Shown here: positions 18,413-26,470 of the stretch, one piece after another
How the letters are laid out: every line of letters begins with the position of its first letter
Position numbering within the stretch: position 1 is the first letter of the stretch
Assembly (NCBI GenBank): GCA_028736075.1
Contig: CP117875.1
Coordinates: forward strand, 1,178,001 to 1,242,000
Reading direction: 5' to 3'
DNA from: Chryseobacterium sp. KACC 21268
GTDB lineage: Bacteria > Bacteroidota > Bacteroidia > Flavobacteriales > Weeksellaceae
DNA: 64,000 nucleotides
Program-made: the position numbers and the translations under genes
Notes under the pieces: model-generated
What the model saw: the letters and a program-made list of their open reading frames with translations, nothing else
What the model was told of the DNA's origin: nothing
The model's database searches: none

Positions 18413-19468
18413 CTAATTCAAAAGTTGAGAATCCATCACAATATTTCTGATTTCCTGCTCGAAATAATAGGCAATATCAAAGTTTTCATTCGCCACATTT
18501 TCCATTACGATAACGCTCGTTTTGGTCTTTGGATAATATAGATTGACCGCCGTAAAACCTTCGCGCGGATGAAAACCCGTGTGCCCGATTTCGTAGATAT
18601 CAGCCTTGTCATTGATTCTCAAACCGTAGCCATAACCAATCGGATTTTCACTGAAAAGTTGATGTGTTGCTGTGGTGGAATAATTGGTCATCAATTTATA
18701 TGTTTCGGGTTTCAACAGTTTTCCGTTGTGCAAACACTCATTCCATTTGGCCAAATCCGGTGCGGTCACAATCAGATGACTTCCAAAATAATAAGAAGTT
18801 TCAAAACCTGATTTTTCATTCAATTTGAAACTGCCGTCTTTTCTAATGGTGTGGCCTTTTGTCAAAAATTTACTGTTGTTTTCGTTAGGATAGGTGCTGT
18901 CAGTCATCTTGCATTTTTTGAATAATGCCCTCACCAATTCCTCGTAACTTTTCCCACTTTGTTTTTCCAAAACCAATCCCGCGACAGAATATCCGACATT
19001 AGAATAACTGAATTCCGTTCCCGTTTTCAATTTCAAAGTAGGTTTCAAATCATCGCTGTAAAGTCCCGAAGTGTGATTTAGTAAATGATGAACGGTAATG
19101 GAATCTGCCCACGAATATTTGAAATCCGGCAAATATTTGCGAATTGGGACGTGCAAATCAATCGTTCCTTTTTCAACTTCCTGCAAAATCAAGGTTGCTG
19201 TAATCTGCTTGGCGATGGACATTGTCGAAAATCTATCGTTAATTTTCAAAGGCGTTTTCTTGTTGAAATCCACGTAACCGAAAGCCTTAGAATATTTTTT
19301 CTTTCCATTTTGTTGAATGAAAACGACTCCGTTGAAAGTACGTAGAGTGGTGCTTTTGATTAAGCTGTCAATTTTAGCTGAATAATCGTCCTTTTGTTGT
19401 GCTTCGGCTTTACAAGATGTCAGTAGAATAGCGACAACAAAGCCAGCCAGTTTGAAAAAGTGTCTCAT
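18413..19468 (-). CDS. Beta-lactamase-related serine hydrolase (class C fold), lipoprotein
   Basis: A 351-residue protein of the class C beta-lactamase/DD-peptidase superfamily. It has a lipobox cysteine at about residue 19 (LLTSC), SIAK at 84-87 as SxxK, YSN at 155-157 as YxN, and HTG late in the protein in place of KTG. Such proteins are mostly esterases or peptidases and rarely resistance enzymes. It abuts the hydrolase lipoprotein gene at 18412. It is probably the first gene of the hydrolase run. Confidence 0.85.
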   Translation of the reverse strand: MRHFFKLAGFVVAILLTSCKAEAQQKDDYSAKIDSLIKSTTLRTFNGVVFIQQNGKKKYSKAFGYVDFNKKTPLKINDRFSTMSIAKQITATLILQEVEKGTIDLHVPIRKYLPDFKYSWADSITVHHLLNHTSGLYSDDLKPTLKLKTGTEFSYSNVGYSVAGLVLEKQSGKSYEELVRALFKKCKMTDSTYPNENNSKFLTKGHTIRKDGSFKLNEKSGFETSYYFGSHLIVTAPDLAKWNECLHNGKLLKPETYKLMTNYSTTATHQLFSENPIGYGYGLRINDKADIYEIGHTGFHPREGFTAVNLYYPKTKTSVIVMENVANENFDIAYYFEQEIRNIVMDSQLLN

Positions 19469-19514
19469 TTGTGTTTTTGAAATTGGTTAAAAGTTTTTGT
19501 TTTTATTATTGAAA

Positions 19515-20189
19515 TTACTCCAAAAGGTCCGGTCGTCTTTCCTTCGTCACTCGTACCGCTTCGTCGTGCAACCAATCTTCAATGGCTGAAGTGTTTCCGC
19601 TTAACAAGATTTTTGGGACAGATAATCCTTTGTAAGTTTCTGGTCTTGTGTAGATTGGAGGCGAAAGAAGATTGTCCTGGAAACTGTCTGTCAATGCGCT
19701 CTGCTCATCATTCAAAACGCCTGGCAAAAGTCGGATGACGGAATCTGCCAAGACGCACGCTGCCAATTCTCCACCTGTCAAAACGTAATCTCCGATGGAA
19801 ATTTCCTTCGTGATGTGAAGGTCACGAACACGTTGGTCAACACCTTTGTAATGTCCACAAAGGAAAATCAGATTTTTTTTGATTGAAAGTGTGTTGGCAA
19901 TTCTTTGGTTCAAAGTTTCGCCTTCCGGTGTGAGATAGATGATTTCGTCGTATTCTCTTTGCGATTTCAGTTCAGAAATACAGAGGTCCAAAGGTTCGAC
20001 TGTCATTATCATTCCTGCACCACCGCCATAAGGTTCGTCATCCACTTTGCGGTGTTTGTTGGTGCTCCAATCTCTGATATTGTGAAAATGCACTTCTGCC
20101 AATCCCTTTTCCATCGCTCTTTTCAAAATCGAGGTTTGGAACGGGCTTTCCATCAGTTCTGGAAGTACACTTATGATGTCTATTCGCAT
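19515..20189 (-). CDS. trmD: tRNA (guanine-N1)-methyltransferase TrmD
   Basis: A 224-residue SPOUT methyltransferase that makes m1G37 in tRNAs, starting at the ATG at 20189 ([18 protein letters not shown]). The longer reading would translate an intergenic repeat. The trefoil-knot signature is seen in [27 protein letters not shown] and [16 protein letters not shown]. It lies about 8 kb from rpsP-rimM, unlike genomes where these genes are together. Confidence 0.96.
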   Translation of the reverse strand: MRIDIISVLPELMESPFQTSILKRAMEKGLAEVHFHNIRDWSTNKHRKVDDEPYGGGAGMIMTVEPLDLCISELKSQREYDEIIYLTPEGETLNQRIANTLSIKKNLIFLCGHYKGVDQRVRDLHITKEISIGDYVLTGGELAACVLADSVIRLLPGVLNDEQSALTDSFQDNLLSPPIYTRPETYKGLSVPKILLSGNTSAIEDWLHDEAVRVTKERRPDLLE

Positions 20190-20255
20190 AATTATAAATG
20201 ATGAATGATGAATGATAAGTGATGAATTGCAATCAATTATCATTTATCAGCTATC
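20190..20255. repeat. AT-rich dyad repeat of GATGAATGAT type
   Basis: Contains ATGATGAATGATGAATGATA followed by the near-inverse ATTATCATTTATC, so it can fold on itself. A related copy lies at 33188-33262. It forms the trmD/ndh gap and has no coding potential. Confidence 0.6.
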
Positions 20256-20262
20256 GATTATA

Positions 20263-21522
20263 TTACTGTTCTGTAGCGTTTTTTCTTGATGGCGCAATAA
20301 TTAGCCTTAATGAAGAATCTTTGTTGATATAACTCCACATCCAGTTGAAGAAAATGGCCAGCTTGTTTCTAACACTCAGAATCAGCATCAAATGTAAGAA
20401 CATCCAGAAATACCAAGCAAGAAATCCCTGAAATTTAAATTTCGGAAGGTCGACAACTGCGCGGTGTTTTCCAATGGTCGCCATCGATCCACGGTCGATA
20501 TATTCATATTCTGTCCAGTCTTTTTCCGACTCTTTTTTGAAATTCCTAGCCAGATTTTTCCCTTGATTGATGGCCACATTTGCTAGTTGTGGATGCGCTT
20601 GTGGATACTTTGGCGTTTCCATATAGGCAATATCTCCAATCGCAAAGATGTTGTCAAAACCTTTAACTTTGTTGTATCTATCAACGATGTATCGGTTTCT
20701 CACAAGGTTTTCTATATTAAAATCATCAATAATATTTCCGGTGACGCCCGCTGCCCAGATCACATTGTTTGTTGGAATAGAGTTTCCACTTTTCATATAG
20801 ATGATCTCGCCGTCGTAATCTGTCACTCGTTCATTTTTTAGAAAATTGACACCCAGTTGTTTTAAATATTCTTCGGCAGCATCTTGGGATTCCTGACTCA
20901 TCGCTTCCAAAGGTTTGTCGCCGGAACTTATTAAAATAATATTGAGGTCGGAAAAATTCATTCTAGGGTAATCTCTTGGGAGAATGTGGGATTTCATTTC
21001 AGAAAATGCACCCGCCAACTCAACACCTGTTGGTCCGCTTCCTACAATTACTAGATTCCAATTCCCATCGTCACTGGCTTTTCTTTCGATGATCATTTTC
21101 TCGAAAGTCATTAATATGTGATTACGAATCGTGATGGCTTCCTGTGTGTTTTTCATTCCGAGCGCCAGGTCTTGCATCTTTTGGTTGCCGAAAAAGTTGG
21201 TTTTACAGCCTGTTGCGATCACGAGTTTGTCATACGTGAAAACACCGTCTTCGCCAATTACTTTATTTTCAGACGGAATGATTTTCTTCACCTCCGTCAT
21301 TCGGAACTGAATATTTTTTGACCTTTGAAAAATCTTTCTGAAAGGGAAGGAGATGTTAGAAGGTTCTATCCGTCCGGTTGCCACTTGGTAGAAGAGAGGC
21401 TGGAACATATGATGGTTCATTTTATCTATGACCATCACTTTGTATTTTCCTTGATTATTAAGATTCCGTGCAAGTTGCAGACCTGCGAATCCACCTCCGA
21501 TGATGACAATCTTTTCCCTCAT
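20263..21522 (-). CDS. ndh: Type II NADH dehydrogenase (NAD(P)/FAD-dependent oxidoreductase)
   Basis: A 419-residue single-subunit NADH:quinone oxidoreductase. The FAD Rossmann motif is at the N-terminus (IVIIGGGFAGLQLARNL) and the NADH-binding motif mid-protein (LVIVGSGPTGVELAGAFS). IFAIGDIAY is the second FAD contact. The C-terminal 70 residues contain a hydrophobic/amphipathic stretch (LAWYFWMFLHLMLILSV) that would dock on the inner membrane. It is expected to feed menaquinone without pumping protons. Confidence 0.92.
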   Translation of the reverse strand: MREKIVIIGGGFAGLQLARNLNNQGKYKVMVIDKMNHHMFQPLFYQVATGRIEPSNISFPFRKIFQRSKNIQFRMTEVKKIIPSENKVIGEDGVFTYDKLVIATGCKTNFFGNQKMQDLALGMKNTQEAITIRNHILMTFEKMIIERKASDDGNWNLVIVGSGPTGVELAGAFSEMKSHILPRDYPRMNFSDLNIILISSGDKPLEAMSQESQDAAEEYLKQLGVNFLKNERVTDYDGEIIYMKSGNSIPTNNVIWAAGVTGNIIDDFNIENLVRNRYIVDRYNKVKGFDNIFAIGDIAYMETPKYPQAHPQLANVAINQGKNLARNFKKESEKDWTEYEYIDRGSMATIGKHRAVVDLPKFKFQGFLAWYFWMFLHLMLILSVRNKLAIFFNWMWSYINKDSSLRLIIAPSRKNATEQ

Positions 21523-21626
21523 TGCGAATTTTTTATAAAATTAAGGTTTTTATTTCGCTTGGCATTAAGCAAATTTTATGCTGAATGAGATGAGTGAAGT
21601 ATAAATTTTGTCATATCTAAAATAAA

Positions 21627-21660
21627 AAAGGAACCCTGCCAAAGTTTGACAGGATTCCAA
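21627..21660 (-). terminator. Intrinsic terminator of the B12 uptake genes
   Basis: The minus strand reads GGAATCCTGTCAAA, then CTTTGGCAGGGTTCC with G-U pairs, then a T run. It lies about 20 bp past the stop codon of the propeller lipoprotein gene and separates it from ndh. Confidence 0.8.
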
Positions 21661-21679
21661 AAACACAAATGATGAAAAA

Positions 21680-22711
21680 CTAATTTTTATAAAAACCTCC
21701 AGCTATGATACCTGCTGAAAAGGATTTTTGAAGTGTACCAGTCAATGAGTAAACGGAAATTTTAGAAACTTCCTGATAATCTTTTGCATCAGAAATGAAA
21801 ATTTTACCGTCTATGATTTCCAAGGCGTAAATGGTAGAATAATCTGCGAAAGGCGCAATCGTGAAGGCTGGTGCCGGCGTTGTAGTATTTGAGATTGTGG
21901 TAACATAAACGTTGCCTTTAGAATTAAATGCAACCTGATTGTTTTCAACGCTCAGATTTTCTCCGTTTGCGATTCCTGCGTATTTGGTTTCTTTTGCAAT
22001 ATTTCCTGCTGCATTGATTTGATACAGATAAGTGTCTGTTCCGTCCTGCGTCAGCGTGTAGACAAAGTTGTCTGCTGCAACCGTTTTGCTGATTTGCCCG
22101 TGTGGAAGCGTGATGGTTTTTTCCACTTCGTTGGTAGTGCTAATAACAGAGATTTTGTTTCCAAAACCGTATGATGCGTGCTGAACAAAAACTTTGTTAC
22201 CAGCAGATACAATTCTCTCAACAGTATCCGTGAACGTAATCTTTTTTACGAAACTGTTGTTGGCAGAATTATAAATGGCAACATATTGATCACCCAAATA
22301 GGTGCTGTTGGTGACGTAATAGTTATTGTTTGCAAAAGTGATAAATCTCGGTTGTTTCACATTGTCCGTAATAGTCGCTGTTTTGCTGAATCTGAAACGG
22401 TTTACGATTTCAATCTTGTTGGAATTGTTGGCAATGATGTAAGCCTGATCTCCAGAGAATCCCATGTTGTTCACCACATCACCCAGAGCAGTGTTATTTA
22501 CCTTTTTGAAGATGTTATTTTCTATTGTAGAAATATCTGAAGGGATAAAAGAAACTTCGCCACTTGGTGTTCCGTAATTACCTTCGTTGGTAACCAAAAT
22601 CCCACTGTAAGAAGTTTCCTGATTGTCGTAAATCTCATCGTCATTGTCACAAGATGCCACTACAAGTAGGATAGAAGCACAAAATGCGGTTAAAAATCTG
22701 TTGAATTTCAT
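21680..22711 (-). CDS. BtuG-like surface beta-propeller lipoprotein (DUF5074/YncE type)
   Basis: A 343-residue lipoprotein (signal peptide ending VVASC) with a repeated beta-propeller pattern, opening SGILVTNEGNYGTPSGEVSF, characteristic of the DUF5074/YncE propellers. In Bacteroides the BtuG propeller binds cobalamin at the cell surface and hands it to BtuB. Here the gene lies 72 bp after a TonB-dependent receptor gene controlled by a cobalamin riboswitch, which supports the same role. The identification as BtuG is inference from fold and context, not from binding residues. Confidence 0.75.
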   Translation of the reverse strand: MKFNRFLTAFCASILLVVASCDNDDEIYDNQETSYSGILVTNEGNYGTPSGEVSFIPSDISTIENNIFKKVNNTALGDVVNNMGFSGDQAYIIANNSNKIEIVNRFRFSKTATITDNVKQPRFITFANNNYYVTNSTYLGDQYVAIYNSANNSFVKKITFTDTVERIVSAGNKVFVQHASYGFGNKISVISTTNEVEKTITLPHGQISKTVAADNFVYTLTQDGTDTYLYQINAAGNIAKETKYAGIANGENLSVENNQVAFNSKGNVYVTTISNTTTPAPAFTIAPFADYSTIYALEIIDGKIFISDAKDYQEVSKISVYSLTGTLQKSFSAGIIAGGFYKN

Positions 22712-22783
22712 AATATATTTATTTATTGTTTTTTTATTTGAATTATGTTTATCGCTGAATGCGAGTCAATAATATATTTATTT

Positions 22784-24595
22784 TTAAAATTTTAAAGTTA
22801 GGTTGACAGCATAATTTCTCTTCGGCATAAAGTAATAATTCACCGTTTCATAAATCTGATTCGCAATATTATTCACTTTAAAACCAACTTGAATGTTTTT
22901 GATTGGATTAAAATTAATTCCAGCATTCAAAACTAAGAAATCTTCGAGAGAATTACTTTCCGTATTGTTAGTAAATCGCTTGCTGTTATACAAAGCTTGG
23001 AAAAAAATTCCAAAGATTTTGTATTGATAGTTGGTGTTGAAATTGATCTGATGAATTGGAACGTAACTCAATTGGTTCTTCGTTTCTTGGTCAATTGCTT
23101 TTGTATAAGAATAGCTGATTTGAGAATTTAATTTTTGATTTGTCCAGTTTTTGTTGAAAGATAATTCCGTTTCCAGACCATAAAAATCGACTTTGTCCAC
23201 ATTGATGGGCGACCAGACCGCTGGAGTCATCGGCACCCATTGGATCATATCTTTCATTTTGATAAAATAAGGCGTGATTCCCAATTTGAAATTTTGATAA
23301 CTAAAATAATGGGACATCTCCGCCTGATACGACGTTTCCGCTCTCAAATCTGGATTTCCACCAGGCGTCCAAAACAAATCGTTGAAAGTTGGCGCTTTGA
23401 AATTTCTGGAAATATTGATTGAAGTTTGATACCAATCGCTCACCTTATATTTTCCGCTTGCCGAGAACAAAAACGGACTTTCATAACCTTCTACAAAGTC
23501 ATATTTACCGCCCAATTCCCAGTAGAATTTTGCCAGTTTTTTATTACTGTAAAGCAAAGAAAGATTGACTTGATTTCTCTTCGGATTCTGAATTCCCGAT
23601 TGGTAACCTTCGCCTTGATTGTATTGATATTCTGAAATTAGATTAAAAGAAGATTTGTTTGAAACAAAATAATCGAGGTCATTTCGAACGATATATTGTT
23701 TCCCTGTTCCACCGCTGGATTTTGCTTTGTTGATGTCACCAAAATATTGAAAATTGTCTTCCAGATAAACCAATTTCAAATCATTTTTTAATTTGTTTGA
23801 ATGTGATTTCCAACCAGCCAAACTCCTGAAAGTCTGAACTAAATATTTGGGTTTGGTTTGATTTTCATCAAAAATAGGGTAGTGCTGATCGCTGTCGTAA
23901 TGCTGAGTTTGCCAATAGAATTCGTTGTTTTCAGTAATTTTATAAGCCAAACCAAGATTGAATCCCGTATTTTGATATTGCCCGTTTCTATTAATGAATT
24001 TCTTCTCGGGAACTTCATAATCATTGTCACTTTTCGAATGATTTGCAGAAAAACTGAAACTCAATTTCTCATTGCTAAATTTTGTTTTAATGAAAGAATT
24101 AAGCGTTCCAAAAGAGCCATATTCAGAAAATAAACTTCCGTGAACACCTTTATCAAAATCCAAAGTGTTATTCAGGTGAACAGAACCGCCAATCGCACCA
24201 CTTCCGTAGATCACACTTCCACCACCAAATTTGATTCCGACATTTTCATAGCTCAGAAGATTCAAATTATTGATGTCGCCTTGGCCTAAAAATATAGAAT
24301 TCACATTGATTCCATTCCAAACAAAAGCTGTTCTCTGCGCACCTGTTCCACGGAAAGATGGCGATGAGGTTGCGCCACGGCCATTTTCTTTAATGTAAAT
24401 ATTAGATTGAAATCTCAGAACATCAGAAAGCGATGTCGAATTTTCTAAAATCTGTTCAGAATTGATTCGGGATATTTTCGCCGTTTTTCCAGTCTTATTG
24501 AATTGATTATCAATAAATACCGTGTCAATCAAAGATTCCTGAGCGGAAAATTGATGCAAGATTAACAGGGAAAAAAGTGTAAATAGTGGTTTCAT
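22784..24595 (-). CDS. btuB: TonB-dependent receptor, probable vitamin B12 transporter
   Basis: A 603-residue outer-membrane receptor starting at the ATG at 24595 (MKPLFTLFSLLILHQFSAQ, a signal peptide). The plug domain contains ISRINSEQILEN and SPSFRGTGAQRTAFVWNG. A barrel of about 22 strands follows and ends in the aromatic KRNYAVNLTLKF. The gene is preceded by a cobalamin riboswitch, which makes cobalamin or a cobamide the likely substrate. The downstream propeller lipoprotein is its likely partner. Confidence 0.88.
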   Translation of the reverse strand: MKPLFTLFSLLILHQFSAQESLIDTVFIDNQFNKTGKTAKISRINSEQILENSTSLSDVLRFQSNIYIKENGRGATSSPSFRGTGAQRTAFVWNGINVNSIFLGQGDINNLNLLSYENVGIKFGGGSVIYGSGAIGGSVHLNNTLDFDKGVHGSLFSEYGSFGTLNSFIKTKFSNEKLSFSFSANHSKSDNDYEVPEKKFINRNGQYQNTGFNLGLAYKITENNEFYWQTQHYDSDQHYPIFDENQTKPKYLVQTFRSLAGWKSHSNKLKNDLKLVYLEDNFQYFGDINKAKSSGGTGKQYIVRNDLDYFVSNKSSFNLISEYQYNQGEGYQSGIQNPKRNQVNLSLLYSNKKLAKFYWELGGKYDFVEGYESPFLFSASGKYKVSDWYQTSINISRNFKAPTFNDLFWTPGGNPDLRAETSYQAEMSHYFSYQNFKLGITPYFIKMKDMIQWVPMTPAVWSPINVDKVDFYGLETELSFNKNWTNQKLNSQISYSYTKAIDQETKNQLSYVPIHQINFNTNYQYKIFGIFFQALYNSKRFTNNTESNSLEDFLVLNAGINFNPIKNIQVGFKVNNIANQIYETVNYYFMPKRNYAVNLTLKF

Positions 24596-24641
24596 TACAA
24601 TCTGCCTTTCCTCCGAAAGCATTTATTTTTAAATTTTCTCT

Positions 24642-24795
24642 GGCAGGTCTCCTGACTTTCGCTGATTTTGCGCCTTCTCATCCTTAATTGCAGACAATGG
24701 CAAAGATTACAAAATCTCTTTTTTGCGATTTACAGTTGCGGGGACAGTTGAAGATTTACACTTCATTCCCATTTAATCCCGATTTTTCGGGAACC
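24642..24795 (-). ncRNA. Cobalamin riboswitch
   Basis: On the minus strand the element runs from GGTTCCC through GGGAATGAAGTG and CCCCGCAACTGTAA to the B12 box AGTCAGGAGACCTGCC at 24657-24642. These are the conserved blocks of the class I cobalamin (AdoCbl-type) aptamer, in the correct order. It ends about 46 bp upstream of the btuB ATG, consistent with control of translation or termination when cobalamin is bound. Confidence 0.93.
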
Positions 24796-24805
24796 AAATT
24801 CTCGA

Positions 24806-24813
24806 CAAATATA
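24806..24813 (-). promoter_or_regulatory. Probable -7 element for the riboswitch/btuB transcript
   Basis: The minus strand reads TATATTTG, matching TAnnTTTG, 10 bp before the first conserved block of the riboswitch. Confidence 0.6.
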
Positions 24814-24842
24814 ATGAAGTTCAAGTGATAATTTAAAATTAG

Positions 24843-25901
24843 TTAAAACGGCAATTTTCCAATTTCTGCAACATCTCGTTTTTTATAAAAATTCTCCAAT
24901 GGTTTAGGAAAAGATTTTTCATCCGCCAATTTTTCATCAACAATGATAAAATCATTATCCGAAGCGAATTTTTCCAATTCTTTTTTAGATTCCAATTCGA
25001 TTGTATTGATCTCGATCGTCATATTTTTATGCGTCAGTTTGTGATTGATGATCTTCGAATTGATAATTAATTCTTCCCATTCTGCAGGAACCGAGGTCGG
25101 AAATTCATACAATTTCTTCCAGATGAAATCATTTCCTCTTTGTTTGATGAGAAATTGTTTTTGAAATTTGATGAAGTAATATTTCAGACTCAAATCTGTG
25201 ACTTTTGCTTTCTTGGTTTTCACAGGAAATTCTGAGATTCTTCCCGTTTGATACGCGATGCAATCATCATTCACAGGACATTCTCCGCAAAGTGGATTTT
25301 TTGGTTTGCAGATTTCGGAACCAATGTCCATAATTGCTTGGTTAAAATCCCCAGGTTTGTCTTCTGGCATTATTAATAAAGCCAAATCCGTGAAATATTG
25401 AAACGCTTTGGAACTCGACATATCAAAATCATCTGCAAAGATTCGTGACAAAACCCGATAGAAATTCCCATCGATCGCTGGAATCTTTTCATCGAAACAA
25501 ATACTTGCGACTGCTGCAGCTGTATATTTTCCAACGCCTTTCAGTTTCAGAATGTCGTGATAATGCGTCGGGAATTTACCATCAAATTCCTCGATGATCT
25601 GATGTGCCGCTTTGTGGAGATTGATGGCACGGGAATAATAGCCCAAGCCTTTCCAATACAACAAAACTTCATCTTCCGGAGCCTTGTGGAGTTCCTCGAC
25701 ATTCGGGAATCTTTCTATGAATCTGAGGTAATGTCCGAGGCCTTGTTTTACCTGAGTTTGCTGCAAAAGAATTTCGCATATCCATATATTATAAGGATGC
25801 TGATTTTCTCTCCAAGGAAGTTGTCTGGCATTAGTATCATACCACTTTATTAGCTTTTTCCCAATGTGAAGAAAATCAGCATTTTGTTTGTTTGTTTTCA
25901 A
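24843..25901 (-). CDS. mutY: A/G-specific adenine glycosylase MutY
   Basis: A 352-residue DNA glycosylase that removes adenine opposite 8-oxoguanine. Visible are WYDTNARQLPWRENQHPYN, the helix-hairpin-helix LKGVGKYTAAAV with the following aspartate in IPAIDGNF, the Fe-S cluster cysteines C-x6-C-x2-C-x5-C (CKPKNPLCGECPVNDDC), and a C-terminal Nudix-like domain for 8-oxoG recognition. The start codon appears to be TTG: no ATG lies in frame before the conserved domain. It overlaps the promoter of the divergent HU gene. Confidence 0.95.
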   Translation of the reverse strand: MKTNKQNADFLHIGKKLIKWYDTNARQLPWRENQHPYNIWICEILLQQTQVKQGLGHYLRFIERFPNVEELHKAPEDEVLLYWKGLGYYSRAINLHKAAHQIIEEFDGKFPTHYHDILKLKGVGKYTAAAVASICFDEKIPAIDGNFYRVLSRIFADDFDMSSSKAFQYFTDLALLIMPEDKPGDFNQAIMDIGSEICKPKNPLCGECPVNDDCIAYQTGRISEFPVKTKKAKVTDLSLKYYFIKFQKQFLIKQRGNDFIWKKLYEFPTSVPAEWEELIINSKIINHKLTHKNMTIEINTIELESKKELEKFASDNDFIIVDEKLADEKSFPKPLENFYKKRDVAEIGKLPF

Positions 25902-25919
25902 AAATATATCTTATATTTG
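25887..25919 (+). promoter_or_regulatory. Promoter of the HU gene at 25949
   Basis: The -7 box TATATTTG lies at 25912-25919. Candidate TTTG -33 boxes lie at 25887-25890 (21-bp spacing) and 25891-25894 (17-bp spacing), around the 19-bp optimum. The site overlaps the start of divergent mutY. Confidence 0.7.
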
Positions 25920-25948
25920 CACACCAAAAATATAAAGAAAATTATAAA

Positions 25949-26239
25949 ATGACAAAGGCAGAATTGGTAAATACCATCTCGAACAAGCTGGGAGTAGAAA
26001 AGAATGATACACAGAAAGTTATAGAAGCATTCATGCAAGAAATCAGAACCTCTATGTATAATGGAGATAACGTTTACTTAAGAGGCTTTGGTTCTTTTAT
26101 CATCAAAACAAGAGCGGCTAAGACAGGAAGAAACATTTCTAAGAACACAGCAATTGAAATTCCTGCCCACAATATTCCGGCTTTCAAACCTTCAAAAACT
26201 TTTGTAGAAAAAGTAAAAACTAAAGTTGCAGTTAAATAA
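25949..26239 (+). CDS. HU family DNA-binding protein
   Basis: A 96-residue histone-like protein starting at the ATG at 25949 (MTKAELVNTISNKLGV). The beta-arm follows the signature GFGSFIIKTRAAKTGRN. A longer reading would start upstream within the promoter. HU proteins bend and compact DNA. A second HU gene lies at 43266. The next gene, 33 bp downstream, encodes a basic 30-residue protein, probably on the same transcript, ended by the terminator at 26391. Confidence 0.93.
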   Translation: MTKAELVNTISNKLGVEKNDTQKVIEAFMQEIRTSMYNGDNVYLRGFGSFIIKTRAAKTGRNISKNTAIEIPAHNIPAFKPSKTFVEKVKTKVAVK

Positions 26240-26272
26240 TCAATAGAATATAAACGTATAAAAATATAAATT

Positions 26273-26365
26273 ATGCCAAGCGGAAAAAAAAGAAAGAGAC
26301 ATAAGGTTGCAACTCACAAAAGAAAGAAAAGAAGAAGAGCAAACAGACACAAGAAGAAAAAATAG
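26273..26365 (+). CDS. AURKAIP1/COX24-domain microprotein (30 aa)
   Basis: A complete 30-codon ORF, ATG at 26273 to TAG at 26365, translating as MPSGKKRKRHKVATHKR then KKRRRANRHKKKK. About two thirds of the residues are Lys, Arg or His. This is the short AURKAIP1/COX24-type protein widespread in Bacteroidota, related to the mitochondrial ribosomal protein mS38. A ribosomal small-subunit role is likely by homology. It sits between an HU gene and RNase G and is followed at once by a terminator. Confidence 0.88.
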   Translation: MPSGKKRKRHKVATHKRKKRRRANRHKKKK

Positions 26366-26390
26366 TAATTTTTCAACGTCTTATACATAT

Positions 26391-26424
26391 AAATATAGTT
26401 GGTCTTTTGCCAACTATATTTTTG
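26391..26424 (+). terminator. Intrinsic terminator after the HU/microprotein transcript
   Basis: The stem AAATATAGTTGG with CCAACTATATTT has a 7-nt loop and is followed by TTG and a T-rich run. It starts 26 bp after the microprotein stop codon. Confidence 0.85.
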
Positions 26425-26470
26425 TTTTATATTTACAACCTAATTTAGTAAAAAACCCGTTTATGAAGTT

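Noticed and set aside
18413-19468. The class C-fold serine hydrolase as a second resistance beta-lactamase
   Set aside because: It is a lipoprotein with HTG in place of KTG and it resembles the broad esterase/peptidase group; resistance cannot be claimed.
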